Below are positions 7,879 through 15,485 of a DNA stretch of 64,000 nucleotides, one piece after another. The stretch's first letter is position 1; the number at the start of each line of letters is the position of its first letter. This DNA is from Mucilaginibacter lacusdianchii (GTDB taxonomy: Bacteria > Bacteroidota > Bacteroidia > Sphingobacteriales > Sphingobacteriaceae), in NCBI RefSeq assembly GCF_009770985.1, contig NZ_WSRW01000002.1:124001-188000 (forward strand). The letters are read 5' to 3'. The notes under the pieces are model-generated. The model was not told the origin of the DNA, ran no database searches, and was given only the letters and a program-made list of their open reading frames with translations. The translations under genes were made by a program, and so were the position numbers.

Positions 7879-8631
7879 TCATTTAAGTTCAGCAACTACG
7901 CTCATAATTTCATTGTATGATTTGAGCTTTCCGGCCTCGTCCAGATTAACACCCTCCAGTACCTCCCTAATTACTCCATTCCTATCAACGATGAATGTGG
8001 TTGGATAATTAATGACCTGCAGTGAGTGATCTAGAAATGGCTTTTGATTTGCAATGATGCGAAATTTAAATTCGGGCCGGGACATCTTGATATATTCCTT
8101 CAATTTTTCTGCTTTGAAAAAACGCGTAATCTCTTGATCCTTATCATAAGTTAAAGCCAGGCATAGTATTCCCCGCTTTGCAGATTCATCCGCTACCCGG
8201 TTCAATTGCGGTATTTCTGAGACACAGGGTCCGCAGGTAACACTCCAACAATTGATGATTAACACCTTCCCCTGCAAATCAGTGATGGATAGCTTATTTC
8301 CTTTCATATCTGTAAAATTTGCCATGGGAAATTGCTTGCCGATCCATTTGGCGCGAATGGTCGGTAAGGTGTCAATCACCCGTATTTTCCAATAGATGCT
8401 ATCTGCTCTGACTTCCCGGTTGTAGATCTGGAATTTCATTTTACCAGCTTGATACAAGCTGTCTATATGAGGTAGCGTAAAGACCTGCCGGTTGGCACTA
8501 TCCAAAAATAGATTTACTTTGTCTTTTTTGAACATTGGAGATTCAACTAGAGATTTGTACTGTGCATTTACCTAAAATGAGAGCAGTAATCCGAAGGCGA
8601 TAAGGGCAGCACTATAACAAGGTAAAGACAT
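7879..8631 (-). pseudogene. TlpA-like thioredoxin-fold protein with stop codon in its signal peptide
   Basis: The intact part (ATG 8535 to 7879, 218 residues) is an AhpC/TSA-Redoxin family protein of the TlpA/ResA type. It has CGPC at 101-104 of that frame, a KGNKLSITDLQGKV strand before it and the cis-proline region NYPTTFIVDRNG. Such proteins act in the periplasm as thiol reductants. The frame extends upstream to an ATG at 8631 that encodes a textbook signal peptide: MSLPCYSAALIAFGLLLSF, then TAG at 8572-8574, then VNAQ as the cleavage site. A single nonsense codon at position 20 thus removes export. Re-initiation at 8535 would give a cytoplasmic protein without obvious use. It is called a pseudogene, although a residual product cannot be excluded. 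Confidence 0.75.
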
Positions 8632-8633
8632 AA

Positions 8634-8670
8634 AACTATGGAGTATCCCTATATAGGGTACTCCATAGTT
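8634..8670. repeat. 16-bp inverted repeat just upstream of the TlpA-like start
   Basis: AACTATGGAGTA-CCCT pairs with AGGGTACTCCATAGTT around an ATAT loop, with one bulged T in the left arm. It ends 2 bases from the ATG at 8631 of the broken thioredoxin gene, where a ribosome binding site would be expected, so it may be an inserted palindromic element or a leader hairpin. There is no T-run. Confidence 0.5.
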
Positions 8671-9072
8671 CTATGTACTACCCTGAACGAAGTGAACGCT
8701 GTGCTGGCGTGAAGCTAAATTTGAGGAAAGAATGGGATCAATGTAATATTCTCTTTCTAAGAGATATTACCGATGCCAAGAGCAGCCCTAACCAGAAACT
8801 GAAAATTGCGGTAACTATTAAGTGCCCGCACTGACGAACAGAAAGACCAGTTAAGACACGTATTAAAATTGTTATTACGATGACTGCTGCCATCTAATTC
8901 CAGTATTTTTCTGTTTGCAGATGTAAGTTTCGTTTATGCTTAGGTAGCTTAAGTATGGTAGCTAGATAATGTTAAATCCGCTAAAACACTAAGATGCTGA
9001 AGTGCTTATAAACGTAAACCTGATGACTCCTTAAGCTTATGAGGTGTGTTAACATTGCTATGGCAGAAATAT
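8671..9072. other. Gene-poor stretch, no feature supported
   Basis: About 400 bases contain only short broken frames in all six readings. A weak imperfect repeat (AATATTCTCT / AGAGATATT) lies near 8738-8766. Given the TauE/SafE tail that follows, this is probably decayed coding DNA, but no homology can be read from it. Confidence 0.3.
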
Positions 9073-9192
9073 GGTATAATTGCCGGCAATTATTTAACTA
9101 AATACATCAATGATGCCAAGCTTAAACCTGCTTTTGGCTGGTTTGTATTGCTCATGGGAACCTTTGTACCTTTAAGCACTTTGAACAAATAA
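9073..9192 (+). pseudogene. C-terminal tail of a TauE/SafE sulfite-exporter family protein
   Basis: Forty codons read GIIAGNYLTKYINDAKLKP, then AFGWFVLLMG and a short end before TAA at 9190-9192. The G.Y...YI...KLKPAFGWFVL pattern is the last helix pair of TauE/SafE permeases. The rest of the gene (over 200 residues) is missing or unrecognisable upstream. It directly precedes the YeeE/YedE gene by 1 base, the arrangement expected of a sulfur-transport operon. Recognition is by eye. Confidence 0.55.
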
Positions 9193-9193
9193 T

Positions 9194-9754
9194 ATGGAAA
9201 TCATTAATCAACCCTGGCCCTGGTATATTGCGGGGCCACTGATCGGGCTAGTCGTACCGGCTTTGTTACTGTTGGGCAATAAAACCTTCGGTATCTCCTC
9301 CACACTCCGCCATATCTGTGCGGCGTGTGTCCCGGCAAACATTTCCTTCTTCAAATACGATTGGAATAAGGAAAGCTGGAACCTGTTTTTTGCAGCGGGT
9401 ATTATAATTGGTGGCTTTATCGCCACATACTTTTTATCGGTGCAGGGTCCAATAAATCTCAATCCCCATACCGTAGCCTCGTTACAGCAACAAGGTGTGA
9501 AGGATTTTAGTGGCTTATTGCCCGGGGATATTTTTAGCTTTAACAAGCTGTTAACTTTACGGGGTTTTGTGTTTATGGTTGTAGGCGGCTTTTTGATTGG
9601 TTTTGGTACCCGCTATGCAGGGGGCTGCACCTCTGGCCATGCCATTATGGGCATTTCATCACTTCAATGGCCTTCACTGGTGACTACCTGCTGCTTTATG
9701 ATCGGCGGCTTTGTGATGACATGGTTTATTTTACCTTATCTTTTACGGTTATGA
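9194..9754 (+). CDS. YeeE/YedE-family sulfur transporter, first subunit
   Basis: A 186-residue inner-membrane protein with about five hydrophobic segments. The C-terminal GTRYAGGCTSGHAIMG motif is the signature of YeeE/YedE (TsuA-like) proteins, in which conserved cysteines handle thiosulfate or persulfide sulfur. Bacteroidota often split this transporter into two short proteins, and the second half follows here with a 4-base ATGA overlap. The start ATG at 9194 lies directly after the stop of the TauE/SafE remnant. It appears intact, but its partner genes on both sides are broken, so whether the system still works is uncertain. Confidence 0.85.
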   Translation: MEIINQPWPWYIAGPLIGLVVPALLLLGNKTFGISSTLRHICAACVPANISFFKYDWNKESWNLFFAAGIIIGGFIATYFLSVQGPINLNPHTVASLQQQGVKDFSGLLPGDIFSFNKLLTLRGFVFMVVGGFLIGFGTRYAGGCTSGHAIMGISSLQWPSLVTTCCFMIGGFVMTWFILPYLLRL

Positions 9755-10161
9755 ATAATATTAAATTTTTGATCATCGGTATGCTTTTCGGCATTATCCT
9801 GGTCAAATCTGAAGTGATATCTTGGTTCCGCATTCAGGAAATGTTCCGGTTACAGTCATTTCATATGTACGGTGTCATTGGCAGTGCCATTTTAGTAGGG
9901 ATGATCTCCATATTACTCATCAAGCGTTTCCAAATCGGAACGATACACCGTGAAAGTATCGTAATTCCTGATAAGAAATTTCACTGGGGCAACGTTTACG
10001 GTGGACTGATCTTTGGTCTGGGCTGGGCAATTACGGGCGCTTGTCCCGGACCATTGTTCGCGCAGATCGGCGGTGGTACTCTGGTTACTTTGGTTACACT
10101 ATTTAGTGCTATAGCCGGTACTTGGATTTATGGTTTTTTACGTGAAAAACTTCCTCATTAA
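9751..10161 (+). CDS. YeeE/YedE-family sulfur transporter, second subunit (DUF6691 type)
   Basis: A 136-residue membrane protein starting MNNIKFLIIGMLFGIIL at the ATG at 9751, which overlaps the stop of the first subunit. It ends with GWAITGACPGPLFAQIGGG, the cysteine-containing half-channel motif equivalent to GGCTSGH in the partner. Four hydrophobic segments are visible. Translational coupling through ATGA supports a hetero-oligomeric transporter. The longer frame starting at 9667 overlaps the partner gene and is not used. The MBL/rhodanese remnant directly downstream would normally provide persulfide oxidation or sulfur transfer. Confidence 0.85.
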   Translation: MNNIKFLIIGMLFGIILVKSEVISWFRIQEMFRLQSFHMYGVIGSAILVGMISILLIKRFQIGTIHRESIVIPDKKFHWGNVYGGLIFGLGWAITGACPGPLFAQIGGGTLVTLVTLFSAIAGTWIYGFLREKLPH

Positions 10162-10162
10162 T

Positions 10163-10526
10163 TACGAAATTAGACAATTTGAAAATAAAGGGTTATCGCA
10201 TTACTCCGATGCTATACTTAGCGAATGCGAAAGCCAGATTGTGTTGCTTGCCCCGTCAAGGGATATATTCCCTTATCTTACCTATGCCCAAAAGCATGCT
10301 GCAACCATTATAGGCGTGATCAAAACACATCCCTATGCTGACTTTGTAAGCGGGCACCTGCCAGGTTCGATCAATATCCAGGACGGCGGACAATTTGAAA
10401 CCTGATTAGGGAGCATCATTGCCCCGAAAGAAGTTTTTTTTAGTTGCCGAAAGTGAGGAGGCGTTGACATTGGCCAGTCTTGCACAGACATACCTTATCA
10501 AGCGTTACGCTATTGTGCGAAGTTAG
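10163..10526 (+). pseudogene. Metallo-beta-lactamase/rhodanese protein with internal deletion, stop and frameshift
   Basis: The N-terminal part reads YEIRQFENKGLSHYSDAIL, then PYLTYAQKHAATIIGV and THPYADFVSGH, the start of an MBL-fold persulfide-dioxygenase-like protein. Right after FVSGH it jumps to LPGSINIQDGG, which belongs to the C-terminal rhodanese domain of the same family. The junction is near 10350-10358 and several hundred bases are missing. The metal motif HPHAD is altered to HPYAD. An in-frame TGA (10403-10405) replaces the expected tryptophan. An extra T in an 8-T run (10434-10441) shifts the frame before LVAESEEALTLA. No start codon remains. Intact relatives oxidise glutathione or protein persulfide. 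Confidence 0.75.
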
Positions 10527-10606
10527 AAAAGATTCGAATCCAGCAAACTTGTAGCTAATAACGAGACGCCAATGTGCCGTATACAGATCGACGTCTTGTC
10601 ATTTGT

Positions 10607-11098
10607 TTACCTGTTAAATGTTATCCTGATTGTATTTCCCGCATTCAGTCCGCTTACACCACCGCCAGTGTATTTGAGTGTATATTTATCTGCCACAAAG
10701 GTATAATGGTTCGCCAGATTAATAACTGTTCGAACGCTGTCGTGCGCAGATACTTCAATGTAAGCTTCAGGAGGTGGTGGCATAACCCGTCTGGCCATAG
10801 CACCTTTAAAAGCTGCTTTGCTGCCTTTGTTATCTTCTATATCAAAATACTTGCCTAAACGAGGCTCAAATGGTGTTTCCCATTTGCAAAAACGTTGCGG
10901 CTTGCCTGTTGGATTGATAACCGTAAACGATAACATGACGGAATCTTTAGCTACTGGCTGCACCGCAAGTGCCATATGGGTTTTCAATTTATTTGTAACA
11001 GTTACAGACTGACCGCTCTCGGTCGGCAACTTTTGTGAATGGCAGCCAACAGAAAAAACTGCGGCTACTAAAAAGGCGGAATAAATTTGACGTATCAT
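10607..11098 (-). CDS. Lipoprotein resembling the N-terminal domain of M35-type metalloproteases
   Basis: A 163-residue exported lipoprotein: signal peptide MIRQIYSAFLVAAVFSVG followed by C19 as lipid-attached cysteine. The rest is a single immunoglobulin-like domain with SFTVINPTGKPQRFCKWETPF, GSKAAFKGAMARR and the strand pattern TVINLANHYTF-KYTLKY. By memory this resembles the propeptide-like domain found before the catalytic region of peptidyl-Lys (M35) metalloproteases, but no HExxH motif or catalytic domain exists here. It could be an inhibitor or a binding protein; the role is unknown. It stands alone, with no co-directional neighbour closer than 315 bases. Confidence 0.7.
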   Translation of the reverse strand: MIRQIYSAFLVAAVFSVGCHSQKLPTESGQSVTVTNKLKTHMALAVQPVAKDSVMLSFTVINPTGKPQRFCKWETPFEPRLGKYFDIEDNKGSKAAFKGAMARRVMPPPPEAYIEVSAHDSVRTVINLANHYTFVADKYTLKYTGGGVSGLNAGNTIRITFNR

Positions 11099-11413
11099 CT
11101 AGTATTGTTTAATGCTAAGACATAAACCTCGACATAAGGTTTACTGGGTTTCATAATATGCTATACGCACACTGGGTCAACTATGCAACAACATATACTA
11201 TTAAAACTTCGTTGTTTTTAATTCAACAAACGTATATTCATCAATAACTAATAAACTACCAGCACTAACCCTTTACATCATTCGCATAAATAATTCAATA
11301 TAGGCAGCGTTTGTTTAAGTTTAATAACCTTAGGTATTTAATCCACAGAGATATGTTACTTATGACTCTGATCGAACTGGTGTCATCAGCCTTTGAATCA
11401 TACAGCTACAATT
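11099..11413. other. Intergenic region with a possible promoter
   Basis: No gene is seen in these 315 bases. On the minus strand TACGTTTG (11227-11234) matches the TAnnTTTG -7 consensus and could serve the lipoprotein gene with a leader of about 120 bases. No matching -33 element was found. Confidence 0.25.
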
Positions 11414-12286
11414 TTATTTAAGATTATTGAGATATTGGATACTTAGCGGCACCTGTTGCACGGATGTGCTACTTTCATCTTCCAAGTAAAAATGTTTGAT
11501 GTTGGCACGTCGAGCAGATTTAATGACAGCAGGAATATCTATTTGCCCTGAACCTAAAACGACATCGTTATTCGGATCGGTACCGCCTGAATTATTTCCG
11601 GTCACACCTTTTTTCAAATCTTTTAGGTGCAAAGCTTTGTAACGGCTTCTATATTTATCCAATAGCTGCGCCGGATTCTGCCCGGGGAAAAACGCCCAAA
11701 GTATATCCAGTTCAAAACTTACGTATTGAGGTTCCGTGTTTTTAACTATATAATCGTAAAGCGTACCATCTTCATACGGCTCAAACTCAAAACCATGATT
11801 ATGGTAAATAAAGTCCAGATTGTATTTATCTTTCAGGATCTTGCCTACTCGATTAAACTCCGCAACGGCTAATTTGGCATCATTTAACGTAAAAGCACCT
11901 TTAGTATGTGGAATGCCAGCTACACGAACATACTGCGCACCAAGCACTTTAGCTGTAACGGCCACTTCTTCTGTCTTCTCCATCAGGCTTTCCCAACTGA
12001 CACCGTACGATGAGCATTTCAAGCCTCGCTCATCAAGCATACGGCGCAAATTTTCCGGCTTTTGATTAAAAAGATTTGAGAACTCAATATCCGTGATGCC
12101 GTTTTCTTTGATCAGATCCAGTGTAGCCGGAACGTTTTCTGCAAAATTATTACGGTAAGTATATGATACTATGCCTGGTGGTTCAGGAAATAGTTTTTTC
12201 GCTTGTGCAAAAGTTGTATTAGCTATACCCAATAGTATCAAATAAATTGCACTTAAAACAAGGTGCCTTTTAGGTTTCCAATTCAT
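11414..12286 (-). CDS. Exported sugar phosphate isomerase/epimerase-like protein (AP endonuclease 2 fold)
   Basis: A 290-residue TIM-barrel protein. A signal peptide is visible, with cleavage likely after TTFAQ at about residue 28. The barrel carries YHNHGFEFEP, VSFELDILWAFFPG, ALHLKDLKKG and HFYLEDE, the metal-binding glutamates and histidines of the xylose isomerase-like/inosose dehydratase family. The export signal makes a periplasmic role in sugar conversion likely, as in many Bacteroidota secreted members of this family. It sits 77 bases downstream of the DUF6807 gene on the same strand, so they may form a small carbohydrate operon. The precise substrate cannot be told. Confidence 0.85.
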   Translation of the reverse strand: MNWKPKRHLVLSAIYLILLGIANTTFAQAKKLFPEPPGIVSYTYRNNFAENVPATLDLIKENGITDIEFSNLFNQKPENLRRMLDERGLKCSSYGVSWESLMEKTEEVAVTAKVLGAQYVRVAGIPHTKGAFTLNDAKLAVAEFNRVGKILKDKYNLDFIYHNHGFEFEPYEDGTLYDYIVKNTEPQYVSFELDILWAFFPGQNPAQLLDKYRSRYKALHLKDLKKGVTGNNSGGTDPNNDVVLGSGQIDIPAVIKSARRANIKHFYLEDESSTSVQQVPLSIQYLNNLK

Positions 12287-12363
12287 GTTGCTGCTATGAT
12301 TAAATGCCAGAAAATACTTATATAGCTTACAAAAGCTAAAGCTTAAAAGTTAATTGATTATAA

Positions 12364-13530
12364 TTACTTCTTAGCAAATTGCGCTGCCATTTTGTTTAAT
12401 TGCTTAGCATCTGGCGTATGCTGGCCATTAGTAATAACCACCTGATATTTGAATGTCACCGACTCCCCTTTTTTCAAACTTAAGTTCTTTGCAGACTTGC
12501 CGTTGGTGAACACTTTTTCTCCCAAAGGATTGGCTGCAAACAAACCATAACCTCGGGCATGCCAAAAGGTAGGATAATTTGGATTACTAGGATGGTCAAT
12601 AATTGCAATACTCATAGAATCAGCCCCCATTTTGCCGTACACTTTACACCATATACCACGGCTGCTCCATGCGTCATTGACGCTTTTTCCTGCACTGGTT
12701 AAATAATTGCCTGTTGGTACGTTATCTGTACCGCCTTTTACTAAGGTTACTATACCTTTGCTGTCGGTAAAGCGTTCGTCATTAGTGGTTGGCATCTGCA
12801 GCTCGTGAGCCAGGCGAAGCCCGAGTAGTCCATCTTTCGCATCGGTAAACACCGCATCCATCTTGGCCCTTAATGTAGTAAACCTGTTAATTACGCGCTG
12901 GTTGGCCGTGCCGCTAAACTCAAACTCGGTAGTTTCTTCCAATATTACCTGCCCGGCTTGATTGGCCCAGTTTGCATGATAGGCCAATACACCTAAAGCG
13001 CCGCTCTTAACTTTAGTAATCTTATCTGTCCGTATCCAGCCATATTGATTTTTTTTGTTGGCGGCAATTGCATAAGAATTATTCCAAAAATCGAGACCGT
13101 TTACGTTTTCAAAATTAAACCACAAACCAATATGATGAGGATGATCCGTTGGTTCTCCGGCTTTTGGATTTAAAGGAAAACCACGGGTAATAACCGTCCC
13201 GTTAGCGGCAATCAACGGAAATAAAACCGGCTTTTCTACCGTATCTGGGTATCTAAATGCAGTAAACAGCTCACCGCCCACAAACACATCAACGGTTTTG
13301 TGCGCAACATCGTTATTAAAGGTTACCACCTGCTCTTGTGCTGTTGCAGGCAATGCAGAAAATATAAATAATGCTAAATAACATAATGCGTTAAACGAAA
13401 TTACGAGTAACGAACAATATGCGCGAATAATACGATTGATATTGATGGCACTCAAACCAGTTCTAACTAGAGGAACGTTGGCATTTGCACGGAATACTTG
13501 CCTGATAAGAATTTCAAAAGATAGCTCCAT
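12364..13530 (-). CDS. DUF6807 (PmoA-like) secreted protein
   Basis: A 388-residue protein of the DUF6807 family. Conserved features are FVGGELFTAFRYPDTVEKPV, DHPHHIGLWFNFENVNG, EFSGTANQRVINRFTTL and the C-terminal PTFWHARGYGLFAANPLG. The family is found in Bacteroidota and Planctomycetes near sugar-processing genes and has no well-established reaction. A hydrophobic stretch (about 38-58) ending ALPATAQ is a signal peptide; the only in-frame ATG lies 30 residues earlier, giving an unusually long N-region. The real start may be a non-ATG codon closer to the hydrophobic core. It is upstream of the isomerase-like gene. Confidence 0.82.
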   Translation of the reverse strand: MELSFEILIRQVFRANANVPLVRTGLSAININRIIRAYCSLLVISFNALCYLALFIFSALPATAQEQVVTFNNDVAHKTVDVFVGGELFTAFRYPDTVEKPVLFPLIAANGTVITRGFPLNPKAGEPTDHPHHIGLWFNFENVNGLDFWNNSYAIAANKKNQYGWIRTDKITKVKSGALGVLAYHANWANQAGQVILEETTEFEFSGTANQRVINRFTTLRAKMDAVFTDAKDGLLGLRLAHELQMPTTNDERFTDSKGIVTLVKGGTDNVPTGNYLTSAGKSVNDAWSSRGIWCKVYGKMGADSMSIAIIDHPSNPNYPTFWHARGYGLFAANPLGEKVFTNGKSAKNLSLKKGESVTFKYQVVITNGQHTPDAKQLNKMAAQFAKK

Positions 13531-13903
13531 TTTAATTAAAATGAGTTTGTGATAAAAGCGGATTAAATAACGAAGTATGGTTTATAACAACGATAGAATT
13601 AAATATCGAAGATAATTGATGATAAATGAGTTAAGTAATAAAATTTATTACGGATTGCAATTTGGGTGACAGTGAGAATGTAATTTATTATTGCATATCG
13701 AATAACACCCAAACGTGTACTTGCCGCATCACTTTTGGGCAAAAAAAACAAGAGTATTAAGACAGGTGCATCAACATTTTTCATTTAAACGCAATAATAT
13801 TACCGCTTCTTAAGCTTATAACAACATACTTATATTCTCTCATACAGAATGTTAGATATAATAAACAATATATTCTATATTCTTAAAACATGTTGTAACA
13901 TGT
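13531..13903. other. AT-rich divergent intergenic region
   Basis: About 370 bases between the DUF6807 gene (minus) and the export operon (plus) hold no supported gene. The minus-strand frame at 13599-13784 lacks family features. The stretch is strongly AT-rich and contains CATGTTGTAACATG at 13889-13902, a 14-base interrupted palindrome just ahead of the -33 box, a possible operator. Confidence 0.35.
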
Positions 13904-13933
13904 TTTGTTCATGGAAGGTATTTCTTATATTTG
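13904..13933 (+). promoter_or_regulatory. Bacteroidota sigma-A promoter of the export operon
   Basis: TTTG at 13904-13907 and TATATTTG at 13926-13933 are separated by 18 bases, matching the TTTG-N17-23-TAnnTTTG consensus. The following gene's ATG is only 9 bases downstream, so the transcript would have almost no leader. Confidence 0.6.
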
Positions 13934-13942
13934 CACAAATTG

Positions 13943-14278
13943 ATGAACGTTTTTAGAAAGGGAATATTAACAAGTTTATTAAGCATTATGCTGCTCAGCG
14001 TTTTTGCTTTGAACGCTGGCGCCCTTTTTATTCATCATTTCACTAAGTCTAATACCGACCCGATTTCGCTTGAAAAAAATGCAGAAGACGGTAAGGATAC
14101 TAAAGAAGACTTTTTAGATAAGACCGAGAAAAAAATATATTCATGCGATTATCATAGCTATTTATATGCTCCGCTAGCACTGGTTGGCAGTGTTAAATCG
14201 CACATATCATTTTATTATCTTAACACCGTTCAAGATCCACCGCAAACGGTGCCTACGCCCCCTCCTCTTTTTTGCTAA
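13943..14278 (+). CDS. Small secreted or membrane-anchored protein of unknown function
   Basis: A 111-residue protein starting MNVFRKGILTSLLSIMLLSV, with a hydrophobic segment to about residue 33. Then comes a charged stretch (EKNAEDGKDTKEDFLDKTEKK), an YHSYLYAPLALVG segment and a C-terminus rich in proline that ends in a single cysteine (PTPPPLFC). I do not recognise a family. It is the first gene before an ABC-TMD/HlyD/TolC export set, with its own promoter; it could be an accessory factor or a cargo. An upstream TTG start at 13931 would overlap the -7 box and is rejected. Confidence 0.6.
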   Translation: MNVFRKGILTSLLSIMLLSVFALNAGALFIHHFTKSNTDPISLEKNAEDGKDTKEDFLDKTEKKIYSCDYHSYLYAPLALVGSVKSHISFYYLNTVQDPPQTVPTPPPLFC

Positions 14279-14483
14279 GTACTCTCTTAGTCTCACACAT
14301 GCGCTATACGTACATGTGAGATTTAACAGATTTTGTTCGGCATTAATGCTGAATTAAAAAAAATTTGTTTTAAAACTTGTGTTGCACATAACAGTGATAC
14401 CATTTGAACCTGCTTTTTGGGTGCTGATGGCGCATGTGCTTTCCCGAATTAAACTTTGATTTCCTATTTATTACTTGGTAAAA

Positions 14484-15485
14484 ATGAAAAAGAAACATGC
14501 AGTCAATGCGCCTAGTCCGTGGCAAAGACTGATGGGCATGCTCCACTATGAGCGCTCAACTATTAATTATATTTTTATTTATGCAGGCCTGATAGGTCTT
14601 ATTGGCCTAACACTGCCCCTTGGCACCACAGCTATCTACAACCTGCTATCAAATGGTGCTATGTACAGCTCTACGTACATTTTAATTATTGTTGTATTGA
14701 TGGGTATAGTGCTGGGTGGTCTATTACTTATTGGACAGCTTACCTTAGTTGAAGTGATTGAGCAAAAATTATTTGCTAAAGCGTCGCTTGAATTTGCTTA
14801 CCGCTTACCACGCATCAAAAAAGAAGAACTTGCAGGAGAAAATCCACCAGAGCTGGTTAATCGCTTTTTTGATATTCTTACTATACAAAAAGGGCTTACC
14901 AAATTGCTGGTAGATATTGTAGCTGCTGCCATTCAAATATTATTCAGTGCTATATTACTTTCCTTCTACCATCCGGTTTTTATGGGTTTTGGACTTCTTA
15001 CACTGATCGTTATTGCTTTGGTATTGGTACTATATTTTAAGCGAGGCGTACAAACCAGCATTGAAGAGTCTGAGTATAAATACGAGGTGGTGGCATACCT
15101 GGAAGAAGTTGCTGCCAACCTAGATGCCCATCGTAATGATAAAGATAAGGCCACTGTAATTGATAAAACTGATGATATAACAGCCAATTATTTGCGCGCA
15201 CGTAACGATCACTTTAGTGTACTGAAAAAGTTTTTTGCCAGCGCTGTTGCTTTAAGAACAGTCTTAATGGGAGGATTACTATTACTGGGATCTTACTTCG
15301 TGGTAGAACGCCAAATGACTTTCGGTCAGTTTGTGGCCGCCGAAGTTATTATTGTACAAATTAGCTACGCTATTGAAAAATTGATGACCAATATGAACAC
15401 CGTTTTTGATATGGTTACCGGCAGTGAAAAGCTGGCTGTTGTTACCGATCTGGAATTAGAAGAAAGCGAGGTAAAGCATGGCTAA
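14484..15485 (+). CDS. ABC exporter transmembrane domain protein without ATPase domain
   Basis: A 333-residue protein from the ATG at 14484 (a TTG at 14475 is rejected). It matches the ABC type-1 exporter membrane domain: six hydrophobic spans paired at about residues 25-85, 145-200 and 255-300, and the characteristic helix-end segment FGQFVAAEVIIVQISYAIEKL. Normally a 200-residue nucleotide-binding domain follows in the same chain. Here the protein stops after LELEESEVKHG, and the next gene starts within it, overlapping by 8 bases. No Walker A or ABC signature motif occurs in the operon. Partner HlyD and TolC genes follow. Either an ATPase is encoded elsewhere or this is a membrane scaffold. 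Confidence 0.82.
   Translation: MKKKHAVNAPSPWQRLMGMLHYERSTINYIFIYAGLIGLIGLTLPLGTTAIYNLLSNGAMYSSTYILIIVVLMGIVLGGLLLIGQLTLVEVIEQKLFAKASLEFAYRLPRIKKEELAGENPPELVNRFFDILTIQKGLTKLLVDIVAAAIQILFSAILLSFYHPVFMGFGLLTLIVIALVLVLYFKRGVQTSIEESEYKYEVVAYLEEVAANLDAHRNDKDKATVIDKTDDITANYLRARNDHFSVLKKFFASAVALRTVLMGGLLLLGSYFVVERQMTFGQFVAAEVIIVQISYAIEKLMTNMNTVFDMVTGSEKLAVVTDLELEESEVKHG

Noticed and set aside
9667..10161. Longer start for the second YeeE/YedE subunit
   Set aside because: It overlaps 84 bases of the first subunit in another frame; the ATG at 9751 gives the family N-terminus and an ATGA overlap.
13599..13784. Minus-strand 61-residue frame in the intergenic region
   Set aside because: No family features and no supported start; the stretch is AT-rich promoter DNA.
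14475..15485. Frameshifted ATPase domain for the ABC protein
   Set aside because: The HlyD gene starts within the last codons, and its frame and the other frames hold no Walker motif, so no hidden domain is present.
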